A DNA stretch of 64,000 bases from Streptomyces sp. NBC_01428 (GTDB taxonomy: Bacteria; Actinomycetota; Actinomycetes; Streptomycetales; Streptomycetaceae), in contig NZ_CP109499.1 of NCBI RefSeq assembly GCF_036231965.1, forward strand, positions 1,116,001 through 1,180,000, in the 5' to 3' direction. A program made the position numbers and the translations under genes. Each line of letters starts with the position of its first letter. Positions within the stretch are counted from its first letter, which is position 1. Below, in pieces: positions 25,572-37,500 of the stretch. A model generated the notes under the pieces. The model was not told the origin of the DNA. It worked only from the letters and a program-made list of their open reading frames with translations, and did not search any database.

Positions 25572-28500
25572 ATGAGCGTCGACATGCCCCCCGAGCTCGC
25601 CTGGGTCGCCCGGCTGGCGGTCGGCCAGGCCTGGCCCAAGGGCGACGAGGACAACCTGCACGCCCTCGGCCAGGCCTGGAACGAGGCCGCGCTGGAGCTC
25701 AAGGGGATCAGCGAGCAGATCGGCGCGTCCGGAAACGGTGTCCTGGAGAGCGTGGGCGGGCAGGTCGCGGACGAGTTCCGCGGCTTCGTCACCCAACTGG
25801 AGTCCACGCTGCCGGAGATGGCGCAGTCCGCAGGCCAACTGGGCAAGCTGGGCAAGCACACCGCCGTCCAGGTCGAGTACTCCAAGTACATGATTCTCGG
25901 TCAGCTCATCCTGCTGGCCGCGCAGATCGCCCAGTGGGCCTTCTTCGCACCCGAGGTGATCCCGCTGGCCGTCACCGCGGCGCGGGTCGCGGTGAAGATG
26001 ATCCTGCGGCGGCTGCTCATCTCCGTGGCGACCGGTGTCGCCATGAACGTCGGCCTCGACGTCGCCGTCCAGACCATCCAGTTCCTCAAGGGCGACCGCA
26101 CCGAGTGGAGCACCGACAACACGGTCTCCGCCGTCGTCTCGGGTGCCATCGGCGGGGCCATGGGCGGTCTGTTCTTCGGCGCGGGCAGTGTGCTGGCACC
26201 GAAGTTCGCGCACTCCTTGTTCGGCAAGGGCGTCCTGGGCGCGGCGACCGGCCTGAGCACCGCCGGGATCATGTACGGGATCTACAAGAGCGGCCAGGAC
26301 GAGTTCGGTACGTCGGTCTCGGCGGGCGCGCTCGGAGCGCTGGGCGGCGGAGGCAAGCGGCGTTTCGGAGGCAAGGGAAGCACCACCGAGGTCGACCCGG
26401 TCCACGTGAACGTGCCCGGCCCGCTCACGTTCGATCTGCCCGGTCTGGAGACGGCGGAGAAGGCGGCCCTGTCCGACCCGCCGCCGTCCCCGGGCAAGTC
26501 CGCCCCCTCGACCGGCGGTGTCACCGACTCCGACAGCGTGAACGGGAACGGGACGGCGACCAGGACCGGCAAGGAGACCGGCGGAGGCGACCTCCCCGCG
26601 GGGCGCACCGACAGCGCGTCCGCCGTCCGCTCCTCCAGCGACCGCACGCAGACCGCTGCCGCCGCCCCCCACGACGGCGGCCTGCCCGGCTTCGCGACCA
26701 CCCTCACGACGACACCCGGCACCGCCTCCTCCCCGTCGTCCGGCTCCTCCTCGTCGAGTCCGACCGGTCCGGCGGCAGCCCGCACGACGACGCCTGGCTC
26801 CCCGTCGACCGTCCGTTCGAGCGGTGGCAGCGGCACGGGCCTCGGCCCTGGTACGGGCAGCACGGCCGCCCCCCGCCCCGCGACGACCTCCACCGGGTCG
26901 GGCACGGCCAACTCCCCTACAGAGCAGCCACGTTCGTCCACGACGCCCGAAGGTCCGGCCCGGTCGGCGGAACCTCGGCCGTCCGTCCGTACCGAGACGA
27001 CGTCACCGACAACGGGCAACGGCACGGCCACCGGGCAGGGAACTCCGACCGGCGCCCGACCGGAGACCACGGCCACCGCGACGGCCTCCTCGGCCGCGGC
27101 CACGCAACAGCACCCGGGCCCGGAGACTCCGGCGACCACCGGCGCGGAGACGCCCGCGAGCAGGGGCACCGCCGCCACGGCACAGGGCGCCCCCGCGACG
27201 GACGGCCGGACAGCCCCGGTGACGGACGCCGACACCACGGCCTCGCGTCCAGCCGTCCGGCCTTCTCCCGACCCGGGGCCCACCCCTCCCCCGCCGCCCG
27301 TCCACGGTCCCGGCGAGCAGGCTCCCGCGCCCCGCATGCGGCTCGACCGCACGCCGCGCTTCGTCGTCCGATCGTCCTTCGAGGCACGCCGGTTCACCTA
27401 CCAGGGCGCCCAGGTCACCGACCTCACGATCAGGGTCGCCTTCCGCGGCGACGGCGGCGGTCACGACACCGGGGCCGTCTGGGACCGGATGGCCGACGGC
27501 GTCCGGCAGTTCCTCAACGAGCCCGGCTACCACCTCCCGAACGGCGACCGGCTGCACGTCACGGTGTTGCGGGCCCGGCCCGGCGAGGGCCCCCACCTGA
27601 CCGTCGACCTCGTCGGCCGGGACCGGGGCATGGACCAGCGTTCGTGGTGGCCGGACGCCGAACCCGTCGCCTTCGCGCACGAGTTGGCCCATCAGATCGG
27701 CCTGCGCGACGAGTACCGCGACGCGAGCGCCCCGCACCGGCCCGCCGTCGAGGGCAGCCTCCAGGGCGACTACCGGGCGGCGGCCCCCGAGAACCTGCGC
27801 CAGGCGGGCCTGCGGGACCGGCATCTGCGCCTCATCGGCGCCGTGGTCGGCGACCTGGACGAGGCACCCGGTGCCTCGCGCCCCGAGCACGCGGCGTCTG
27901 CGGGGCTCCCGCACGACGAGGAGTGGGCGCGGGCCTGGAACGGCGCCACGGCCACCGACCGGAGTCATGTGTGGGTGGACCCGGTGTCCGACCCCCTGCG
28001 TCACCGTCAGGACGGCGCGTCCGCCCAGAAGGGGGAGTCCCAGGGGCCCCCGGCGGAGAACGCGTCGGGACACCGGGGCGAGGACCGCCCGGAGACGGGG
28101 GACGGGAACCGTTCGGCGGGTCAGGACGCGGCGGGTCCGCGGGAGAACGCGGCCGGCGACCGGGGGCGGAGCCCCGAGGTGATCCCCCGGATGTTCGGGA
28201 CTCCGACGCACTCGCCCGACAACTCGCTGATCATGCAGCCCGGTTACGCGTCGGGCGACCAGTTCGGCATCCTGGCCTCGCTGCTCCACGATCCGAAGCG
28301 GCACGTCCTCATCGCCCGGGGGCCGGACGCGGGTCTCCCCGGCCACGACCCGGTCCGCGACAAGTCCCGGGCCATCGCGGCCTTCTACCGCGAGAGCGGG
28401 ATCCCGGAGTCCCGCATCCACTTCGTGGACGTCCCCAGCATGGAGACGGGCCACAACGTCTGGCCCGCGCTGAACCACGAGGCGACGCGCATCGCACAGC

Positions 28501-31500
28501 AGCAGTGGCTGATCCGCAAGTCGTTCCACGACATGTTCCAGGTCAAGGAGTTGTGGGGGGTCACCGACGGCACCGAGCACGTGGCCCGCGAGTTCTCCCC
28601 GTACCTGCGGGAGCAGCTACGGGGCGCGTGGGACCTGGGCCCGCGGCACGACCCGGCGGTGGAGGCGTGGCTGGCCGGACAGGGCATACGGATCCCGGAG
28701 GGCGAGAAGCCCGTCCTGGTGCTGTGGTCCCGTTTCTCGGGCAAGGCCACGCAGTGGTCCGACCTCAGAAGCCGGATGGAGCACGACACCAGCTTCCAGG
28801 GCGTCCGCCAGCTCCTGCGGAACCTCGGGGACAGCTACAAGGCGGTGATCATCACCGGCGACCCGCACCCCGACGGCGCCAAGAACGGCAAGTGGGACGA
28901 ACTGGTCCGGGACATGCGCGGTGAACTGCGGACCGACGCCATCCACCACATCACCGGCTTCTGGCGCGGCAGCGACCCGGCGCTCACCGCGTGGGGCGGC
29001 CAGACCCGGACCGGCCAGTTCCGGCTGTACGACCACCTCGCACGACAGCACGGCGTGCAGCACCTCGGCTTCCGCTCGGGGAACCTGGAGGCCGTCGCGC
29101 TGATCGGCCACGACGTCCACTACCTGGAGGAGTCGGGCGCCACCGGCTCCCACCGTATGGAGGCCTGGCACAACAACAACGGCACCGGCAAGACCCGTAA
29201 GGGCGGTGTCGCTCCCGGATACGAACGCATCGTCGTCGCAGACCCGCCGACCGCGTCCGGCCGCTACGCGAAGCCGTTCGAGGAGGACACACCGCCGTAC
29301 AGCTCGTACCGGCCCGCCGACCCCGCCACCGGCTGGCGCAAGCCGGTCGACGTGTACGGGAGAGAACGGGGCTTCACCCATGCGGACCTGGAGTCGATCC
29401 GCGAGGAGCTGGGGCTCAACGGGCGGGGCCAGGGCCATGACGCCGTCGACACGGACCGCCTCCGGGACGCCCGGCGGCGGTACGAGGCCGTGCGCGACCA
29501 GATCCGCTCCTACCGGCACCTGGCGGGATACGACGTCGAGCGGTACCTGACGCCGATCGACCAGTTCTTCGCCCTCGCCCCGGAGGAATATCCTCACGGC
29601 GCCTCTCAGATGTACGCGGACTTCGTCGAGAGGTACCTGCCGTACTTCCCGATCGTCTGGGAGACCCAGCGCCGCGTCCAGACCACGGCCTGGCAGGCCT
29701 ACTACGAGCAGCAGGCGCAGTCGGGTTCCCAGCAGCACGCGGGCGGCGACGAGGTCGCGCCGCGCGCCCCGCAGACGAAGACCACGGGCGGCACCGGGGA
29801 CAGCGGCGTCGTCGCACAGTCCGACGGCACCGCCATGATGACGCGCCAGGCGCCCGCCTCCGCCCACGGCCGGCCCTCGGCGGAGGCACCCGCCGAATCC
29901 TCCGCGCAGGGGCGGGCCCGCGCCGACGCGGCTCCGGAACACCCCTCGCTGTCGGTCGTGCCCACCACGGACGGCTTCGCCGAGCTGCGCCATCTGTCGT
30001 CGACCGGCGTCACCCCGGCCGACGCGCGGGCCCGCTACGGCATGCCCGAGGCCAACTTCACCAAGTTCAAGGCGATGGCGGCCAAACACCGCTTGACGAT
30101 CGATGTCCGGCCGACCAACCCGACCGCACCCGACTGGCTCGACCAGGGGAAGCTGCCCAAGCCGAAGGACATCAAGGCCAAGTCGATCAACGACGTGGAC
30201 GTCCATCTGGGAGCCCGGGCCGAACACCGCGGCCTGATCGGCTACTTCCGGCCCCGGATGCCCGAGCGCGGGGACATCGACGACCGGACCTGGAGCCGTG
30301 TCGAGGCCCGGTTCGCCCAGCGGAACGAGGAGTTCGAGACCCTCGCCCCGGTGATGGAGGGCCTGACCGCGCAAGGGAAGTTCAAGGTCGAGGACGGTCT
30401 CGTGTTCGGCCGGGACAAGGAAGGCGGCTGGCGGGAGATCACCGGCGACCACGACGTGTTCGACATCAGTACGCCGGGCAGTACGCGGCTCAAGGGCAGC
30501 CCGTACGACCGGGTGGTCGGCGAGATGATCGGCAACGACATGGCCGTCATGCACGGCGCCCACATGGACTGGGAACCGTCGTCGCCGTTCAGCAAGGGCA
30601 TCTTCACCAAGATCGTGGAGTCGCACCAGGAGGGCGGCGAACCCCTGCTCCGCTTCCGCCCCGGCATGAACGAGGCCGAACTCGTCCACGCCCGGCCCGT
30701 CGTGCTCCAGCCGCGGCCCTCGTCGAGCGTGCGGGTCGACGCCCCGGAGACGAGGCCGGAGACCCCGCCCGGGGAGCGGGACGCGGCACCGGCCGAACCA
30801 CGGAGGCTTCAGCCGTCGGCCTCCCCCACGCCGCCCCAACTGCACTTCAAGGCAGCCGAGTCGGCGACCGTGCGGCCTGACTCACCCCTGCCCGCTGCCG
30901 AATTGCCGCCCGCCCCTCGGGAACTGCCTCTCAAGGAGGCCGAGTCGAACCCCGCGTCGGCGGTACGGCAGGCCATGGCCGAACCCGAGCCGCTGGTCGT
31001 CGAGCCCGAGGGCGACCCCATGAGCCCGCCGACGCCGACCGGTGATTCCGGCCGTGCGGGCGGACCCCCCGAGCCCGTCGTGCACCGGGCAGCGTCTCCG
31101 GAGCCGCACGCCCCGCCGCCGGCCCGGCTGGGCGGCCGGTACCAGCGGTCGCTGGCCGGGATCAAGATCACGGACGCGCCCGGGCCGGAGGCGCTGCGCG
31201 CCCGGGTCCTGGCCACACTGCCGCACGAACACCGGACCGACCGGCAGGTCGTGCAGAAGCTCGACGCCGAGTTCGACCCCGCCACCTTCCGTGCGCAGCA
31301 CGACCAGATGGTCAACGGCGGCCGGCGATTCCGGCTCCTGGTCGGCGGCGTCCCGCACGACGTGCTGCTGAGGGCGCACCCCGCGGGCTGGCGCCACCAG
31401 GCCGACGGGCCCCGGACCGACACGAACGACGGCAAGGGGTTCGAGCGGACCGCCGAGGCCAAGCGGCAGGACGAGCCCAAGAAGACCTCCCTCACCACCT

Positions 31501-34500
31501 CCGAAGCGGGCCTCGACCTGGCGCCGGTCGTCATCCGTCCGGTCCCGGGCCACGCCGACCAGCTCGGCATGGTCACCCCCTCGGTGAAGGCGGGCGGTGT
31601 CTCGCACGCCGCCGACACCTCGGTGACGAACGGCTCGGAGTCGGTGGCGAAGACCGCTCTCACCGGACCGACCGACACCTATGTCTCCAGCTTCCGTTAC
31701 GAGGCCGAGGTCATCGGTCCGGACGGCAGCCCGCTCCGCCGGCCGAGCACCGTGCAGATCGCCGCCGACGTCACGGCCGAGATCGCCCGCCCTACGACGG
31801 ACCCGGACGCCCCGAGGACGGCGCGGGCAGACGGCTGGCTGCACGACCGGGCAGGAGCCGCCGAGGGGCGACCGCTCGACATCACCGGACTCGACACCGT
31901 CCGCGATGACGTCTTCCGCCGCCTCCCCCGGGAGGGACGTCCGGACGGCATCGCCCACCACGACATCCTCGACTTCCTGTCCCCGCAGAACGTCGTCGAC
32001 GGTTTCGAGCACGCCGCCGGCTGGGGCCTGACCTCGAAGCGGCTCGACCTCTCCGACGGCGGACACGCCTGGCTGCGCCTCACCCTGGAACCCGAGACCT
32101 CCGTCCACGAGGGCACCGTCTCCGACAAGCGCACCGTCAGCAGCAAGGCGACCGGCGAGCACGGAACCGGCCGCACGGACAGCTCGAACTGGTCGGTCGG
32201 CCTGAACGGCGGCGGGGCCCGGCGGCTGTGGGAGAGCCGGGACACGAGCGAGTCGAGCTGGCTCACGGTCACCGGCGGCTACACCTACGCCCACAGCCAG
32301 GCGCACCAGGAGAAGGGCAAGCAGACCTTCTCCCTGGAGAACAGCTTCGAGCACGCGGGCAGCGGCGACCTGATCGGTACCCGGGTGCGGTTCCGTGTCG
32401 AGGTGCTGCGCGATCACCTGTCCCCGGGGACGGACGGTCTGCGCGCGGTCCGCCACGAGACCGCCCCGCAGGTCGCCGGCCGGGACGAGGAGAACGCGCC
32501 CGCCACCCCGGCGGGCGAGGTCCTCCGGGTCCGGCCCCGCCCCGCCGAAACCCCCGACGTCCAGGACGGCCACGCGGAACAGGGGCCGCCGGACGGGCCC
32601 GGCACCCGTGCCGTGCCGCGGAACCTGCGCACACCGCTGACGGCCCACCGCACCGCGTTCGTCGACGTCCCCGGCTCGGTGGAGCTGGAGGCGCACATCA
32701 CGCGGCAGTTGCACACACTGGCCCCCGGCGTCCTGCCGCCGCCCGACGCCGCCGCCGGCCGGGTCACCCCGCAGGCCATGGAGAACCAGCGCCTCCTGCG
32801 CGAACGCGTCTCGGGCTCCGGCCTGCGCGCGGAGGGCGGACCCCTCCTCGACGGCACCTTCCGCATCACCCTGGACGCCTCCCACCTGCCGGGGCTGCCC
32901 GGCCGGACGTACGAGGTGGTGATCCGCGCCAACACCGGGACGGGCGCACACGAGGGGGCCGTACGCTCGACGGCCAAGAACACGGTGACTCGCGGCCACG
33001 CCTCCGACAAGGGCGTCACCCGGGGCAGCAAGCACACCGGCGGAGTCAGCGGCAACGTACGCAGGGCGCTCAACCCGGCGGACACGGTGCGGGCGTTCGG
33101 CCTCGGTGGAGCCGACGGTTCCTACGGTCCTGCGCGGCAGACCGTCGCCGGGATGGAAACCCAGGTCAAGCGCGGTTTCCAGCACAAGGGCCAGGCCGAC
33201 GCGTTCCGCTATCCGGTGACGTACAGCGTCATGATCGGTCCGCACCGCGAGGGCGAGCCGCCGGGTGCCCTGCCCGCGGACCGGCCCGCCGACGGAGGAG
33301 CCCCGCACCCGGTGCGGGAGGTCGTCCCGGCGGACGGCGAACCGCTGCGCGTGGAGGTGCGGCGTCCCGAGGTGTCGGCGGCACCGCGCTACCTGCGGCC
33401 CGCGCGGCTGCCGCAGTTGCACGCCGTGGCGCACGTCGCCGACGAGGCGGGGTTCCAGCGGCAGGCGGAGACCGCACTGCGCGGTGCCTACGCGTCCCGT
33501 ACGACGGACAGCGAGCCACCGGCGGTCCCCGACCTCGGCGAGGCGGTCCGGTCCCTCTCCGGGCAGGCGCAGCTGCGCGGTCTGGTCTCCGCCTCGCACG
33601 CGGGCTGGGCCAACACCCTCGACCAGCACGTCGGCGACGGCCGTGACCCCGACACCGTCGGCCTGTCCGTCCGTACCCGGCTGACCGACCTCACGTACCA
33701 GGAGACCCTGTCCGGGGACGCCACCCTCGACCTGGAGGTGAAGGCGAGCGGGTCCACCACGGTGACGGACCAGACGTCCTGGGCCCTCAAGGGCAACCTC
33801 GGACCGGACTTCGGGTCGTTCCCGGAGACCGCGGCGGGCGAGCTGACCACCGGCTACCAACTCCGCGGCGGATTCAAGGGGAAGCTCGGCGGACAGTGGG
33901 ACGGCGCCGACACCCTCAAACAGCAGACCAGCACGACGCGCAAGGTGAGCCACACCGGCACCTGGCACGTCTACCGGGCCACGGCCGAGCTGAGCGTCGC
34001 GGGACGGATCACCGACGCGGCGGGAGTACCGCACGTCGGGCGTGCCGTCCGGCGCGACCACGAGGTGCTCGTGCTGTTGTCCGACGAGGACGTGGCCCGG
34101 CTGCATGCCGGGCCACCGGCACCGGACGCCGCCGGCCGCGCGGAGGACGCTCCGGCGCCGCTGCGGGCCACCCTGCTCGACCAGGGGGTCTCGGGCGGTG
34201 CCCTGGTGGAGATCCCCGACACCGACCCCGTCCTGCGGGCGATCGACCACCAACTGCGGGGCGTCAACGAGGACCTCGTCCCGGTCGCGGCCCTGCCCTT
34301 CGCGGACACCTTCTCGCCGGACGGCCTCGCCGCCCGGTACGACGAACTCGTGGGGCCCGGCGTCCTGGACCGGCACGTCGAGGAGACCCGTGCCGGGCGC
34401 GTCGTCACGGAGGTGCTGGTGCGCGGGATCACGGACGGCTGGCGCGACGACGGCTCGCGTTCGGACCGGCCGCTGACCCGCGAGGTGAGCGCGGCCCACA

Positions 34501-37500
34501 CGGTCAAGGGCAAGGCGGCGGCCAAGTGGGCGCTCGGCGTGGAGGCCAACTTCCGCGGCTCCGTACGGCCCCCGGTCCCGCACCTGAACGCGGCCTCGCT
34601 GGCTCCCGCCGGGGCCGTCGAGGGCGGCCGGGGCACCGGCGCCGAGTCCGGCGTGACCACGACGGTCGGCCACAAGACCTCGGGCTACGGCGACACGAAC
34701 GCCCGGTTCGGCACGCGCATGGCGTTCGAGGTGACGGTCACCCGGCGCACGGAATGGGGACGCTTCGTCCACCTGACCCGGGGCCCGGAGACCGTCGGCC
34801 CGTTCGAGAGCACCGCCTGGGTGCCGGAGTCGCTCACCGAGACCGCCACGGCGGCCCCGCACCCCCGTCTCCCGGACACCCACGAGCCCGCCGTGGGCGC
34901 CCGTCCGGACGACCACGAACTCGGTCCGGTCCCACGCCCGGCCGACGCGGCCGACCGTGCCGCCTGGCGGGCCGGCCTGAGCGAGGCGCACGACCTGGTC
35001 GGCTTCGACAACGCGAAGGCCCTGCACGACACCGCCGTCCGAGCCCAGGCGACGCTGCGGCCTTGGGGCGACGGGCTGCTCGGTCAGACCGGCGCCTACT
35101 ACTCGTGGGCGCTCTCGCGCGGCGCCGACATGGCCGGATGGGCGGCCCGGTCGACGCTGCCCGAGCCGCTGGTGTCGAGGGGGACCCGGTTGCTCAACAC
35201 GTTCGTCGCCGACGAGCGCCTGGGCCGGGACCACGACCTGAGCCAGGAGCAACGCCTCAGTCTGGAGGAGCAGTTCGCGATCCGTCAGACGCTCTCCGGG
35301 CAGTCGCTGCCGGCGCTGTTCCACCGGTTGCGGACGGCCGACGCCCCCTACCGGGTGCCCGGCACGTCCGTCGCCCTGTCCATGGAGGCCACCGGACACG
35401 CGGTGGAGCTGAGCCGCCGTGACGCGGCCGACGACGAACTCGCCGTCGCCGTCAAGGGCGAGGACGCCACCACCGCCACCGACACCTACAACTGGGCCGT
35501 CTCTCCGCTGGACTTCTCCGTCCTCACCAGCGATCCGGTGGTCTCGGTCACGCTGAACACGGCCCGGATCGCCCGCGACCAGTCGTACGACGCGGCCCGG
35601 CCGGTCACCCGGACCCCCGGCACCCCCAGCCGTCCGACCCCCGACGCGGCCCTGCCGCACGGCAGGGCCGCCACCGAGCCCGGGAAGGCGAAGATCAGCG
35701 GTCCGGCCGCGCTGATGCGCCAGCCCGTGCGGATCACCGTGCACAGTCAGGACGACCAAGGCCGGTACGGCACACCCCGGACCGTGACCGGCCACGTCTT
35801 CCACTGGTCGACGGTCACGGCACCGGCCCCCGCCGAACACCCCGGCACGCCCGCGGCCTCCAGCGCCGCACCCTCCGTACACGAGCAGCTGCGCCCGTCC
35901 GTGCACGAGCGGCAGCGCCCCGCCGCTCTCCGCGCCCCCGCGGCCGCTCCCAGGAGTCGCGTCGCGGATCTGCGCGCCGACGAGGTCAGCGCCCGTGCCC
36001 CGCGTACGGCACAGCCGCTTCCGTCGGTCGTCCCGGAGCACGCCGCTCCCCCGGCCGCGGCCACCCCGCCGGTCACCCGCTCCGTCGGATTCACCTCCGA
36101 GGACGGGACCGCGTTCGGCCCCGACGAGGCCGCCCACGTCGACTCCCTTGCCGCCGAGGTGGCGGACGGCGCGGTGCGGAGCGCGGCCGCCGGGCTGCGG
36201 CTGCCGGACGTGACGATCACCGGCCACGGCATCGCGTCCGTCGCGGGCCGGCCCCACTTCGGCCGGTCCGTCCGGCTGGGCGCCGAACGCGCCGACGCCG
36301 TGGGCGAGTTGTTCGCCCGACGGCTCGACACCCACCTGCGGGCCCTCGGATCACCGCTGACGTCCGACGCGTTGACGATCACGCGCGAGTCACGCGGCTC
36401 CGACCTCCCGCACGGCACCGACCCGGCCCGGGACACCCCGGACGCCCGAAGCCGCGCCTTGGTCACCGTGGCCGGTCTGCCGGCCGAACATCCCTCCGTG
36501 GCCGCCGACATGACGGCGGGCGACGACCGCACCTCACGCGAGGCCACCGACGCGAACCCTTCCGCGCGGGGCGCGGTACCGCCGATCTCCGGCGAACGGC
36601 CGGCCGCCCCGGCCGAGGGGACCGCCCTGTCAGCCGAGAGGCCTGTCACGACGGCGGAACGAACGTCCGTCCCGCGGCAGCGGTCGGCCGCATCGGAGGT
36701 GTCGTCGCCCGACCCGCACGCGTCGTCGCCCGCAGCCGTGCCGCGGTCCGCCGCGGAGACCGGGCAGGCTCCCGTCCGCCCCGAGCAGTGGCGCGGCCGA
36801 CGGGAGCGGGCGGCGTGGGCCGTGCTGCGCACCGAACGGTACGACCCGGCCCGCCGTCCCTGGTCGGACCGGCCGGCTCCGGGGATGCTGGCCGGACGGG
36901 ACGTCGTGGTCCGGACGGCGATCGCGCGGGTCCAGGCCGACGACGGCCGCTGGGTGCGCAACCTGTCACTCCATCTGCCGGTGCGGTTCGGCGCCGGCTT
37001 CGGCGCCGACGACCTGGGCGCCTACCGGAACCGGCTCCAGACGCTGCTCGACACGCATGTCAACGACGGGCTGCGACTGCCCGGTTCCGGCGACCAGGTG
37101 CACATCGACGTGGAGGTGGAGCACCGCCCGGACCACCCGGAGGCCATCGAGATCAGCAGGAGCGACCAACCCGTCGGGGACTGGGACCAGTTCACCTTCC
37201 CGCTCGGCACCCGGGAGGGGATCGCCGACGACGCGAGGGCCCTCCACGAGATGCTGCACTACGCGGGTCTGCCCGACCGCTACCACGACCCGTCGACCCT
37301 CTTCCGCCGGCTGGAGCGGCAGAGCGACCGGCACGGTGTGATGGCGGACATCGACACGATCGAGGTTCCCGAGGCCTACGCCCGGGCCATCGAGGCGGTC
37401 ACCGATTCCGGTCCTGTCCTGCGCGACCTCCCGAACACCGGCGAGGCCGCGCCCGGCCTGAGCCATGGCGCCGCCCGCGACGCGCTGCTCGCGACGGACG

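Noticed and set aside
30882..36335. 1817-codon minus-strand frame opposite the giant gene
   Set aside because: Arises from G/C third positions of the giant gene; sequence is low in structure and lacks motifs.
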